Positions 19,461 through 30,547 of a DNA stretch of 64,000 bases are shown here, one piece after another. The notes beneath the pieces are model-generated. The model saw nothing but the letters and a program-made list of their open reading frames with translations. It was not told the DNA's origin and searched no databases. The first letter of the stretch is position 1; each line of letters opens with the position of its first letter. Both the position numbers and the translations under genes were made by a program. The DNA is from Strigamia acuminata (Eukaryota > Arthropoda > Chilopoda > Geophilomorpha > Linotaeniidae), in the NCBI GenBank assembly GCA_949358305.1, contig OX442314.1, positions 5,583,087-5,647,086 on the forward strand. The letters run 5' to 3'.

Positions 19461-19955
19461 CTTCATTTTTGTGCTGACAATCTCTTTGGTTAAATTGGTC
19501 GCTCTCCAAAGTTCATCCATATTATAAGTTGGAATTTTCATCAGACGTTTCATCATGTTTCCACATTCATAGTTGGGGGAATACAGATCATCCACAACAT
19601 TTGTAAAAGTTTTATTCCAAAGCCTGACCATTTCTTTCGTGTTACAACTACAGATCATCAAATTTGGTAACACAATATCTTCCGATTTGCTCATTACGTC
19701 AACAGCCGTAGGATAACTTAAGTAATGCATTACTCTATCGTAGGTCTGATAAGTGAGCATGCATGTGCAAAATAGGAGCAAAATTAGCCAAAATATATGA
19801 CGTCTGCTCCAATGTTTTCTACTGCTTACGAAATCATCCAGACCAATTAAACTGCAGTTTGGTTTTTTGGCGTCATCTTTTATCACACGTTGAATTTCTG
19901 TGCGTAGTTTTCTTAATCTTCGCATATTTCTTACCATCAAGTAATTTTTCTGCAT
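19461..19955 (-). CDS. DEG/ENaC module 1, first exon (E1): N-terminus and TM1
   Basis: 165 codons from the ATG at 19955 to a phase-0 donor AAG|GTAAAA. The N-terminus is basic and cytoplasmic, followed by TM1 (RRHIFWLILLLFCTCMLTYQ) and the family signature after it (YLSYPTAVDV, then LPNLMIC). The start is supported by the plus-strand paralogue, which begins with the same MQKNYL. Its 5' flank is conserved for roughly 90 bp, including CAGCAGTATAATG. The usual HG gating motif before TM1 is not obvious. Confidence 0.92.
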
Positions 19956-21181
19956 TATACTGCTGTATTTTCTGTACTTTAGGCCACACCACAGCTGAGT
20001 TTAGACTTGTCTCTTTTCGTCTGTTGGCTATAATGTCTTATTTCCCCTGATAACGGTTTCCATGACGATTATTGATTCATTTAAGCTTATTTCTTGCTAA
20101 AGCGGCTGTATAATGTAGACGTTGGGCGGTGATTGCATTTTAAATCGTGTTCTCTTTATCGTCAATTTTGATCTGAGAATGTATATCGGTCATGGTTCAC
20201 ACCCAATGACCTATATATTTCTTGGTAACGTTACTGAATAATTTAGATGTTGTTCATATAATTACGTTCCGCACACACTGCTTGAAATTTCATATTTACA
20301 AAATTTAAATGTAAGTAAATATGAAGTGTAAATTTATATTTAACGCGTTAAGTAAATATAATGTTAAATGTATGTTAAATATGAACGCAAAAGTTATATT
20401 TAATTCATATTTACCTATAGTAAATTTAATTTATGCGAAAGTTATATTTAATTCATATTTACTTACAGTTAATTTAATGATACTAAAAATAACAATATGG
20501 TTTGCCTCGACGAGTCCGATCGCCGACACTTCCGCCGCCTACAGACACCCGTTTGCCACTTGAATAATGGCTGAACGCAGAACAAATTGACATATAATTT
20601 TTTTTTGCCTTATGTTCGGCTACGCGTCCACTCGCCCGCCTGCCCTCGTCCCTACAGCTGCCTGAAACGTCCATACAGTCGCCCGCCCGCCCACCCTCGT
20701 CTGTCCACTCCTAAGTGGAGAAATTTGTTGACCATTTACAGGAAGTTACGTGAAACAGAGAGAAGGTTGAAACTAAAATTTTACTTTTTAAATGATTGAA
20801 AATGGTTAAAAATGCAAATAATTTGTCATGTTTTTTTTTGCTTTTTTGGGTCAAATTGGACGTTCTTTCTCAAATTCGGATTGAAAACACGAGGAAGTGG
20901 TCAAAATATAAGAAATATTCGTGTAAAATGTGAATAAAATTCCTTTTTAAGCCGAATTTTGGTTGAAATGATAGAAATTGATGCCAATTATTATCAAATG
21001 TATAATAAAAAAATTTATTTTCTCACGAAGTGTAACGAAATTCACTAAAATTATTCAAATTATTCAAATTTCTTTTGTAAAACGCTGGAAATGCGAATAA
21101 ATAAACTTATTTCTGCATTTTTGGGCAAAATTTCTGACAATTTGTGACAGAACTCAACAAAAAATTCGTATTTTCGGCCAT
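19956..21181. other. Divergent intergenic region / 5' flank
   Basis: Between the start of the minus-strand channel gene and the decayed plus-strand exon. The first roughly 90 bp (5' UTR or promoter of the minus gene) resemble the flank upstream of 30548. It contains an AT tandem repeat (20386-20480). The rest is unassigned. Confidence 0.5.
20386..20480. repeat. AT-rich tandem repeat, about 46-bp unit, 2 copies
   Basis: The phrase AAAGTTATATTTAATTCATA and the following TTTAC(C/T)TA recur once in tandem. Related ATATTTAACG words lie just upstream. Confidence 0.7.
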
Positions 21182-21232
21182 TTTTGTGTTAAAACTAACA
21201 GGACCTGCAACAACATATCACCGTGGCAATTG
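21182..21232 (+). pseudogene. Left part of a decayed DEG/ENaC module-2 exon (E7-like), split by copia B
   Basis: The sequence up to CACCGTGGCAATTG aligns with exon E7 of the minus gene (ACCATGGCAATTG). It resumes at 26109 on the other side of copia B. The left boundary is uncertain. Confidence 0.6.
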
Positions 21233-21434
21233 TGTGAGAGTGTGTTTGACAAATGATGTAAATCTGTTTACATATTATTATTTGATCGTGACAACCGTCG
21301 TTTTGGTTATGTTTGGTTGTCATGACTATCGTTGTTTTGTTGTGTGATTGTAATGGTGCCGATGAGAGGTGAAGGAGAATAAAAGTGCCAAAAGTTGTGT
21401 TTAAATTACCAAACTGGTATGTTTATTTGCCTCA
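21233..21434 (+). repeat. Copia B 5' LTR
   Basis: Starts TGTGAGAGTG and ends TTTGCCTCA. An AATAAA lies near its centre. Confidence 0.95.
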
Positions 21435-21436
21435 AG

Positions 21437-21450
21437 TGGTAGCAGAGGAT
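21437..21450 (+). promoter_or_regulatory. Copia B primer binding site (initiator tRNA-Met)
   Basis: TGGTAGCAGAGGAT is complementary to the 3' end of animal initiator tRNA-Met, two bases after the LTR. Confidence 0.8.
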
Positions 21451-21736
21451 TGGTTTGTATGTTTGGTGATTTATGATTCCTGGCTTGGTAAAAAGCAAGA
21501 CTGCAAAGAGCAGAAAAGAGGTGAAAAATTGCAAAATAAGGCCTATAAAGAGAAAAAGAAAGATGCAACAATGAGCGACTCTATGTTAAAAAGTAACAAG
21601 CAGTCGACAAATGAACAATAAATTGGGCGACAAAGCGCCAGAGTGGTGAAGTTTGACAACGATCAAGCAAGAAAGTGAAATTGAAAGAAAAAGGGCACAA
21701 AAAGAGAAAAATTTGCAAGAATAAAACGAGACGACG

Positions 21737-24700
21737 ATGGCAGATGCGATACAAGGCGGAAGTATCAATAGAATTGAACTGTTAAGTGACTCGAATTATT
21801 TTTTATGGAGCATGCAAGTGGAAGCGGTGCTCCAAGCCAAAGATTTGTGGTTGGACGTCATTGAGGGCGAGGAACCAGATCCGGATGAGGAAGAGGACGA
21901 GTGGAATATATGGCGACGGAAGAATAGTCAAGCGCTAGGGATTATTATAGTCACCTTATCGGCAGAGCAAGCTGGGATGCACAAAGGAATTAGAAGCAGC
22001 AAGGAGCTGTGGGATCGCCTAGCAGAGCGACATGAAGGGAAGCAAGCGGACAGACAGATTGATATTGGCCACGAACTGACGAGTGTGAAGATGGCTAAGA
22101 ACGAAGATGCGGAACATTATCTAAATAGAGTGGACACAATTGCACAGAGATCGGCGGCGGCAGGCAAAAATATCACACAGAAGGAAAGAGTATATTATGC
22201 AATTAAGGGGTTGAGCAAGAAATACAACCACATTGCAAAGTCGTATTATGCAAAGAGGGACATAAAGATGGACAATTTGCGCCGAGCCATCCGACTGCAA
22301 GCAAGTTGGGAAGACGAAGAGGAAGGGAGCGAGAATAAGGCGTACAGAGCGTTCAAGCAACGAGGTGGAAGGAAAGGCAGACCCAATGGGGGCGAATGCT
22401 ACACTTGTGGTAAACAGGGGCATTTTGCACGGGATTGCAAAAGTAGTACGACGGTTAGGACCAACGATGGAGCATGTTATGAATGCGGCAAGCAGGGGCA
22501 TCGAGCGCGGGATTGTTGGAGTAAGGGTCGTGGACGTGGACGAGGACAAGCTCAAACAGGACGCGGACAAGGCGAGGCGCGAGGAGGAACGGTTGCGCGT
22601 TACGCAAATAAGTCTAAGCCAGAAGCGACAAAGACGTACGCGCTCAACGCCGCCATGTCGGCTGCAGATTTGGGCAAAATGGAGTGGTTGCTAGACTCAG
22701 GCGCGACCACGCACCTCACATCACGCAGGGAATTTTTGCACGATTTTCAAGCTGAAAGGGGATATGTCTATTTGGCCGAAGAGTCTGCAAAAATGGAATC
22801 CAGAGGGAACGGAACGGTCGAGTTAATAAGTCACGTGGACGGACAAGACGTAAATTTGAACATGCGAAACGTAACATACGTACCAACTTTGAGAGGAAAT
22901 TTAATTTCCATATGTCAGCTAACGGGAGAAGGAAACAAAGTGGTTTTTGACAATAAAGGAGCGGAAATTATAGCTGCAGATGGTGTACTGATCGGAAGAG
23001 CGACGCTAAGAGAAAAAATGTACATTCTGCAGGCGAAGAGCATCGTGATGCAAGACTTCGTGAATAGGGTGAGAGACATTGCGCGACCTAAACCAGGCAC
23101 GGCGACACCAGGCCAGAGAGAGATTGACAACAAGATGTTGTGGCATGCACGCATGGGTCATATGTCGCAGCAAAAAATGGACCAAGTCAAGAAAAGCGAA
23201 TTGCTCAAAGGCGCGAATTACAGCATGTGTCAGTTACCACCCTGCAAGTATTGTATTGCAGGAAAGCAGCCGAGAAAACCTTTTAAACAGACACAAGGAA
23301 CCGCTACAACTCGACCATTGGAGTTATGGCATGCGGATTTATGCGGTCCGATGGAAAAGTCCATAGGCGGAAGCCGGTACGCACTCGTAATTATAGATGA
23401 CTATTCAAAATACGTCTATTGCAGTTACCTACAAGACAAAAGCCAGGCAGTGGAGGAAATAGAGTTCCACAGACAACGGGAAGAGAGAACAAGCGGATTG
23501 AAATTAGACAGATTGCGAACGGACAATGGAGGAGAGTTCTGTGGGGCGGATGCTGAATATAATTGGCGAAAGATCGGAGTAAAACACGAGCGTACGGTTC
23601 CATACTCACCTCAGAGCAACGGAGTCGTTGAGAAATATAACAGGACATTGTCTGAGAAAACAAGAACTTTGCTCAAAGATGCTCATTTGCCGGACGAGTT
23701 TTGGGCTGAAGCATGGGCAACGGCGGTGTATACTGTAAACCGCTCACCAACGACGGCAAGTCCAGAGACGACTCCATACGAGATAAGAACTGGCAGAAAA
23801 CCGGTTGGAATTCATTTTCGTGTTTTTGGATGCACGGGCCATTATCACATCCCGAAACAAAGGAGATTGGGCAAATTTGATCAAGTGACGAGGGTAGGAA
23901 TAATGGTGGGATATTCAGCCAACCGGAAAGCCTATCGTTTATATGACGAAGCACGGGGGCATATAATTGAATCGAGGGACGTTTATTTCGAGGAAATGGC
24001 GCGCGACAGCAAGGCGCAGGAGGAGCAAATTGCGGAAATGATGGCCCAGGAAGACACATTGGGGGACACAGAAGGCGAGAATCGACGGCAGGACGAGGCA
24101 CTCCAAGAGGAGGAACAAGACGGAGCAATTGGCAACGATGAGAGTGACGAGGACGTTGCAGATCAAAGTGACGATGACGTTGCGAACGAAAGTGACGAGG
24201 ATGTAGAACAAGAGCCCGATGAGCGACCAGTCGTGCAAGCGCGGGAAAGGAGACCGATAGGAACATTTGCGGAAAGGCAGCTGAGACTTCATGGTCAGTT
24301 GCAGGCGAGGGAGAGGATTCTCCAAGAGCGTGGCGTACGACGATCCGAAAGGATCGCTCACAAGGGCGCGGGTGGGGATGTAGCCAGAGTTATCAAGTCT
24401 TTATTCACTCCCGCGACATACACGGAAGCGGTGGAGTGTGAAGAACGCGACCATTGGGTGAAGGCAATGGAGAATGAGATGAGTTCCATGGGTATTCACA
24501 AGGTGTGGAGATTAGAGGCTCGATCGGAATCCAAGAAGCCGATCAAAAGCAAGTGGGTGTTCAGAATAAAATTACACTTGGACGGTTGTATCAAGAAATA
24601 CAAAGCAAGATTAGTAGCGGTGGGCTGTGGCCAGAAACCGGGAGAAGATTACGACAGAACTTTTGCGCCAGTAATGAAAATTCAATCTCTGCGGTTATTG

Positions 24701-25930
24701 CTGGCAATTGCAGCTAAAAAGAAACTTCGAATTAGGCAGTATGACGTTGAAACGGCATACTTATACGGTCTACTCGATGAGGAAATACATATGTTGCAGC
24801 CAGAGGGTTTTGCAGTTCCAGGACAAGAGGACAAGATATGTTTTTTGCAGAAGAGTTTGTATGGATTGCGACAATCCGGCAGATGCTGGAATAAACGACT
24901 AAATCAGGCATTAAAGGACATTGGTTTACAGCGGCTAAAAGGGGATCCGTGTGTCTATACCTGCATCGAGGAAGATTCTTATTTCGCTGTCGGGATATTC
25001 GTGGACGACATCATTGCGATCGGGTCAACAGATGCAGTGATAGATCGTCACATGAACGAATTGGGAAAAATATTCAAACTGATGAATATGGGAACACCAA
25101 GTCAAATTTTGGGCATGAGAGTGAGCGTGCACAAGAAGGGCATAATGCTCACGCAGGAAGATTACGCCAAGAAGATTGTGAAGAAGTATGGAATGGACGG
25201 TTGCGCGGCAAAGCAAACTCCTTTGCCAATTGACCAAAACCTAGACGTGACAGGAGATTCGAAACCAGTTGACAGAAGCCTTTACCAAGAAATCCTTGGG
25301 AGTTTGATGTATCTAATGCTTGGGTCGAGGCCGGACCTAGCTTATGCTGTGAGCAAGCTATCTACGTTTTCCACCAAGCCGACCGAGATGCATCTAAACG
25401 CTTTAAAGAGAGTACTTCAGTACGTAAAGGGGACAACCCATTATGGAATTCTATTCGACAGGACCCGAGGACCGTTAGAGCTCATGACAGATGCAAGTTG
25501 GAGCGTCGGACCAGATGCGAGATCTTTCAGTGGTTACATCGTGACGTACGGTGGATCTTTGGTCAGTTGGAAGACCAAAAAGCAACAACTTGTAACTTTG
25601 TCGTCATGTGAAGCCGAAATTGTGGCGCTTTCCGAGGGAGTCTAGGAGCTCAAGTGGGTGCGGGGACTGATTGCGGAGTTGCAAATGGAGAGCATTCAGA
25701 CGGGACTTAACACCTTCTGCGACAGCAAGTCGGCGATTGACTTCTCTGAAGACGTACAGTTGGGAGAGAGGACAAAGCACCTACTCAGGAAATATATGTT
25801 CATAAAAGATGAAGTTGAAGTGGGTAACATCAAGTTGAATTTTGTTCCAACCGAGGCAATGATGGCAGATCCCTTGACAAAACCTGTGTCGGGAGAAAAG
25901 GGGATTTGTGAGAGTGTGTTTGACAAATGA
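21737..25930 (+). pseudogene. Copia B Gag-Pol, interrupted by one in-frame TAG in RNase H
   Basis: 1302 codons run from the ATG at 21737. The TAG is at 25643-25645, after which the same frame continues to 25930 inside the 3' LTR. Domains: UBN2-type Gag, two CCHC knuckles (CYTCGKQGHFARDC and CYECGKQGHRARDC), a protease (LDSGATTHL), a pre-integrase zinc region (WHARMGHM ... CKYCIAGK), an integrase (RTDNGGEF), an acidic hinge (DESDEDV repeats), a reverse transcriptase (IFVDDIIAI) and an RNase H (MTDASWSV, SSCEAEIVAL). The stop falls just after the EAE catalytic region, so only the RNase H tail is lost. Otherwise intact, in keeping with the near-identical LTRs. Confidence 0.93.
25891..25906 (+). 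promoter_or_regulatory. Copia B polypurine tract
   Basis: GGGAGAAAAGGGGATT immediately before the 3' LTR; it is also still coding. Confidence 0.75.
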
Positions 25931-26108
25931 TGTAAATCTGTTTACATATTATTATATGATCGTGACAACCGTCGTTTTGGTTATGTTTGGTTGTCATGAC
26001 TATCGTTGTTTTGTTGTGTGATTGTAATGGTGCCGATGAGAGGTGAAGGAGAATAAAAGTGCCAAAAGTTGTGTTTAAATTACCAAACCGGTATGTTTAT
26101 TTGCCTCA
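25907..26108 (+). repeat. Copia B 3' LTR
   Basis: Same ends as the 5' copy. The visible differences are TATG for TTTG and CCGG for CTGG. Confidence 0.95.
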
Positions 26109-26200
26109 AATTGTTCAACAACAATTTATGATTTGATGAAATCTGGGAAAAAATCAACGTCCACGAAACAGTCACACTTAATAATGAATTAGCTGATAAG
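26109..26200 (+). pseudogene. Right part of a decayed DEG/ENaC E7-like exon
   Basis: It encodes DEIWEKINVHETVTLNNELA before an AAG|GTATAT donor, matching exon E7 of the minus gene. An in-frame TGA replaces the TCA (Ser) of the minus copy shortly after the copia B junction. It is therefore a decayed copy on the opposite strand. Confidence 0.8.
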
Positions 26201-26259
26201 GTATATTTCTTAATATAACCATGGCTAAAATATTATATTAAATTATTTAATATTTATAG

Positions 26260-26344
26260 TATTTTCGTGGATTAAAAACAATGCTGAATGCATCAAAAAG
26301 TCTTATTCCCCTTCTTTTTAGACATTATACACAAGTAAATTCAG
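26260..26344 (+). pseudogene. Decayed DEG/ENaC E8-like exon
   Basis: 85 nt, the same length and splice sites as exon E8 (5835-5919). The reading is YFRGLKTMLNASKSLIPLLF, with the conserved GHC replaced by RHY, so the family's disulphide cysteine is lost. Together with the preceding nonsense codon this marks a dead copy. Confidence 0.8.
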
Positions 26345-26706
26345 GTTAGTTTTAATGGGGCCGAAATTCTCACGTTTATTCATCACATGAGATGCAAAAT
26401 TTATCAAGTGCAACAGGGGAAAATCAGTTTTCACACTTATTCATCATTGCAGCTGTGGAATAAGCCTGAAAACTGTCTTTTTCCTGGGTTTCTCTACTGG
26501 TATTTACCGGTATCAAAAACCATTATTTTTAAGAAAATACCCAATACCGAATACCGTCTTTAGTTCGATATTGGTACCGGTTTCTTCAGTTAGGGGTCGC
26601 TGCGATAGTGGCATTTATAATGGACGTTGAATGGCATTTTTTTAAACATAAAAATGCGAAATTATCGATTTTTTAACTTAAAAATGTGAGTTTTTCGATT
26701 TTTATA
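26345..26706. other. No gene seen
   Basis: AT-rich sequence following the decayed E8-like exon. It contains a stretch of imperfect AAAATGCGA-type repeats (26640-26705). Confidence 0.4.
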
Positions 26707-27147
26707 CAGTGGTGGAAAAAAGTTTGAGACGCCTACAGAATTTTTATTTGCAAGTCAAATTTTAATGCAAATTCTTGCAGTTGTTTTATCACATTCTAAA
26801 GCAATATACTACTCTTCTTCCATTTAGAGATGATATTAATGTTCCAATGTTTGAATTTCACCAAATAATGCACCTACCCATGCTAAGGACAACACCAAAT
26901 AATCTAAAATATTTAGTTAATTCAATGACAAATAGGTTCATTATAGTTATTAGAACGAATAGGAAACATACCAAACATTAGAAATGAAAATTGGTTATAT
27001 TTAGAGCACATGGTCTCAAACTTTTTTCCAGCATAAATGACATTTTTTGAACAATGCTTTATTGTCATGATATAAACCTGTAAATAAATTTTCGAGTAAA
27101 AATTTGACTTACAACTAAGAAACCTGTAGTGGTCTCAAACTTTTTTC

Positions 27148-28072
27148 TAAGCTTGTTAACCCGATCCGATCCGATCCGCCAATCCGCGGATTTGATCCGC
27201 TCGGATCGGATGCGGATGGTTTTTCGACTGATCCGCCTGCGGATCGGATCGGATCGGATGGGTGACCAATCCAAGCCATCAATCCGTGGATCGGATTGGG
27301 CGAATCCGCGGATTGATCCGAGCGATCCGCCATTTAAAAAAAAATAAATTTAACGTGTTTTTTTTTCGAATAACAACGGAATTACAACTGTTTACAATAC
27401 AATTAGCAATAAGTTATTGTTAATTGTACTGTAAACACTTGTAATTCCGTTGTTATTTGGAAAAAAACAATCAAATTGTCGGGCGTTAGCTGTCGATTGT
27501 CGGCCGGACGTTTTCGGCTCTCGCGCTCGTCAACCGTCTATTGTCGGGCGGACGTTTTTGGCTCTCGCGCCCGTCAACCGTCGATTGTCGGGCGGACGTT
27601 TTTGGCTCTCGCGCCCGTCGTTTAATGTTTAATGTTATTTTATTTGATGATTTTATAATTCGTAAATAAAATAGTGTTATATAATTTAAAAAAACTGTTA
27701 TTTACGCCAATCGACGGGCGCGAGAGCCAAAAACGTCCGCCCGCCAATCGACGGTTGACGGGCGCGAGAGCCGAAAACGTCCGGCCGACAATCGACAGCT
27801 AACGCCCGACAATCAACGGCTGACGCCCGATAATCGACGACCGCGACATTCGACAGTAGGGCGTCGGACCCCGTTTTTCATCGGGTATCGACGAAAAAAT
27901 CTGCGGATTGATCCGCAATCCGCGGATTGATTGCGGATCGGATCGGATCGGATCGGATTGGCTGATCTGGGAATGCGGATCGGATCGGATCCGCATTTTC
28001 CGATCCGCAATATTTCGGATCGGATGCGGATTGGCCAGAAATCCGATCCAATCCGATCCGTTAACAAGCTTA
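27148..28072. mobile_element. Nested hAT-like foldback element with GGATCCGATC-rich arms
   Basis: Terminal inverted repeats TAAGCTTGTTAAC at both ends and an 8-bp target duplication CTTTTTTC (27140-27147 and 28073-28080) place it in the 8-bp-duplication class, such as hAT. The outer arms are built of GATCCGATCCG-type hexamer/heptamer repeats. Inner arms hold inverted copies of a roughly 46-bp GTCGGGCGGACG repeat, three copies on the left (27490-27625) and several on the right (27705-27845). No transposase is encoded. Confidence 0.82.
27369..27458. repeat. Near-perfect 45-bp inverted repeat (hairpin)
   Basis: The left arm AATAACAACGGAATTACAA and onward pairs with the right arm ending TTGTAATTCCGTTGTTATT with almost no loop. 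It may be a tiny MITE inserted in the foldback element. Confidence 0.8.
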
Positions 28073-28090
28073 CTTTTTTCCACCACTGTA

Positions 28091-28359
28091 TGTAAAAATT
28101 AGAAAATAATTGATTTTTTTCCACATAAAATTCAGAATACATTGAAAATTTCTTAACTAAAAAATCTTATAACCTCTCAATTTATCAATTTAACTATTCA
28201 ACAATTCAACTAATACAACTAACACCTGATAACATAACAACCCCACATTCATCAAACTGCCACAACCCATTCAAAATAATATTTTAAAAAAAATAAACAA
28301 AAATTACAATTCAAACATTACGGTTATAATAAAAATATTTAACATTGTAGCTGTTTATT
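28091..28359. other. AT-rich, no gene seen
   Basis: Low-complexity A/T-rich DNA with AACAATTCAACTAATACAAC-type near-repeats. Confidence 0.4.
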
Positions 28360-28689
28360 TTATTTTATTACCGAAAAATACCGGATAACCGGTTCGAGAG
28401 GCCTAGTCGAAGACAGGGATTCATCCGGTTTATGTGAAGCACAAGTCGATTTAGCAATCCGGCAGTGGTTACAAGACAGCTCGCGACATACCTCCGCCGG
28501 ATCCAGACCATAAATTTGCGGGATGACCGCGAGTGTCCGCATGGCACCGGTATGCAGATGTCTAAGCCGACTATGCCATATGCCAGTTGCGTCTTTGGTA
28601 AAAGATGTTGCAGAAAACAGTTTCTTCGCAGGATGGAGCAAACTGCAACGCTTTTGCGTAGGTATGGATGGGAAAGGAGTTAGAAACAC
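28360..28689 (-). pseudogene. Copia pol fragment (Gag-pre-integrase domain)
   Basis: The minus frame carries WHSRLRHLHTGAMRTLAVIP and CNHCRIAKSTCASHK, the HHCC-type zinc domain before the copia integrase (compare copia A WHSRLGHL). Neighbouring protease and integrase are gone or unreadable. Remnant of a third copia lineage. Confidence 0.8.
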
Positions 28690-30547
28690 GAGTTTGCGAG
28701 GTAGGCAATTACAGGCTGTAGAGATGCGGTAGGAGGAAACATGGACAAAGAAGGTACATCAACACGAAGGTCAGTTATGTCTGAAAACTTGGTGTTCGTC
28801 TTTCTCGAGTGTTTTGGTATAGGCTCAAAATCCAAATGTAGTGGGTTGGTGTGTTCAACAGTGTCGCATCGGTCACATTATTTGACACATCCTGGACAGA
28901 CGTCGGATTGCATCCAATGTCTGGTGGAGCAGTCATAGTCGGTAGAAATGGGGCATGATCAATGGTAATGGTGTCACGCGCCCCATCGCTCACTTCAAAA
29001 CAGGGGTGGAATGTGTCTACGTCTGACCAGTTGTCTAGGTGGGCGGGTCAACGATGCGCGACTGAGATGCATCAATGCAACTCAAACTCAATTAAAAAAA
29101 GGATTCCCAAAAAGTGGTGTCTTGTAAACAATAAGCTATTACATCTGAATTAAAATTGAAATACACTTTATTTATCACTTGATTATATCCTCATAGGATT
29201 TAACAATGAAAATAAAACTAATTAATCAACATTTCAATAACAGTCCTAACAATTATTACTGAACATATTTCTAGCATTTATTTACTAGCAGTTCTTTCAA
29301 TTACTTGCAGTAAAACATTAAAAGCAATTAACATTACATTGATTTATAAAGAGAAAAATGAAATGACCACTTCCCTATTTTTGGTTAATTTCTTTGTTCC
29401 AGCATCGGCCTTGACAAGCTCCCAGCGTTGGATGTGGGTTTTCACAGGTGGACGAGGCTCGGGGCAATTCGACTCACAGCTGTTTCTTCTCCGTTCCTTT
29501 CTTCTTTGGTTGGAGGCACATCTGACTTGTTCATCTCATGGTTGGCGGCACATCTGACTTGTTCATCTCATGGTTGGAGGCACATCAGGAATGTCACCTT
29601 TTTTATCCATTAAAAAAAGGTATAAAAGTGGAGGTTAGGAACAAGGGTAACTTGTCCCAACTTGGTCAACAATCTCCACGTTAAATCAAAAACTCCTTTC
29701 CTTAGACAGAGAAAAACGTTTCACAGATATGGACACATTGAATGTTGGAGGTCGACTGAAGAACTTGGAGAAGTTCTACAGTGTAGGGGCTGCCATATCC
29801 TGTTTACATTAATAAACACAGTCTATGGCAGGTTGGTTGACCACCCAGCTTGATGTGGTTGTAACTGTTGGATCATACCATGGCGGGTAAGACCATATCT
29901 CCGTCACATGGTTTAGACACAACAAAACTCTCACAAACACTGAACCTTCAAACATCAATAAATCATGTAAGAAGTTAACACCTCATCAATTCAAAATTAC
30001 AATCAACATTACTACAGATAAAAACAAACTCTATTTTTAAACATAAAATGATCTAACACAATATGTATAACTCTAAAATACACTTTTCAAAGTAAAGAAA
30101 ATAAAAGCAATACACCAGTGACCTCTGGGGTGACGACAATGGGCGGATGATTGGTAGTGATGATTACATTTCTATGAAATGAATCCTAATATTTGTTGTC
30201 GTGAAATAGTGTAGTGACCACCAAAATGAAAAAAGTTCACTTTTTTCTTTTAGAACAAAATCAATTTCTGTGTGAGTGGTCAAGATAGTCCGGTCAGTTT
30301 TTCTGTAACAACTTGTATCAAATCAATTGTATAATATCAACAAATAAATGATGTTACTTACGAGTAAAAAAAGAAAAAAAATTTCTATTGTCTGCATATT
30401 TTTTATTCGAAACAAACATGAAATAAATGACTCAATAATCGTCGTAGAGTTACCATGGGGAATGAAACATTACAGTAAACAGGAGAGAAGAGACAAGTCA
30501 AAACACATCTCTGGTCTGGCCCCAAATACGAAAAAAACAGCAGTATA
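28690..30547. other. Intergenic region and 5' flank of the plus-strand channel gene
   Basis: Possible further copia debris on the minus strand up to about 29000. The rest is unassigned. Roughly the last 90 bp before 30548 are conserved with the flank of the minus gene, including GAGACAAGTC and CAGCAGTATAATG, and probably contain the 5' UTR or promoter. Confidence 0.5.
29516..29590. repeat. 35-bp tandem duplication
   Basis: GGCACATCTGACTTGTTCAT plus TCATGGTTGG occurs twice in tandem, with a partial third copy. Confidence 0.8.

Larger units (their letters stand above)
1124..19955 (-). other. Gene span: two-module (concatenated) DEG/ENaC cation channel
   Basis: DEG/ENaC subunits have cytoplasmic ends, two membrane helices and a Cys-rich ectodomain, and normally assemble as trimers. 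Here exons E1 to E12 (E10 not located), all on the minus strand and in order, encode two such units in series. Module 1 is E1 19461-19955, E2 19325-19397, E3 10697-10782, E4 10527-10619, E5 10359-10465 and the first half of E6. Module 2 is the second half of E6 (9488-10289), E7 5979-6101, E8 5835-5919, E9 4289-4371, E11 1684-1793 and E12 1124-1508 with the stop. Exon phases chain correctly within each module. E1-E5 each have a matching exon of similar length in the plus-strand paralogue, which supports the boundaries. The E6-E7 junction and the missing E10 are the weak points; module 2 could be decayed or be two adjacent genes mis-joined. No transcript is available here. A copia element sits in intron 2, and a solo LTR, MITEs and SINEs sit in other introns. 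Confidence 0.75.
21233..26108 (+). mobile_element. Copia element B (young, one nonsense codon)
   Basis: 202-bp LTRs at 21233-21434 and 25907-26108 differ at only about two positions. A 5-bp target duplication AATTG is present on both sides (21228-21232 and 26109-26113). The 4.9-kb element has a primer site, one gag-pol frame and a polypurine tract. It is a different copia family from element A: two zinc knuckles, short LTRs, short leader. It inserted into a DEG/ENaC-like exon. Confidence 0.97.
26707..28088. mobile_element. Non-autonomous Tc1/mariner-like element, interrupted by a hAT-like element
   Basis: The ends CAGTGGTGGAAAAAAGTTTG and the inverted copy at the right are flanked by TA (26705-26706 and 28089-28090). 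After the nested element is removed, the core is only about 450 bp and has no transposase frame. The first GGTCTCAAACTTTTTTCCAG (27011) is an internal near-copy of the right terminus. Confidence 0.85.
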
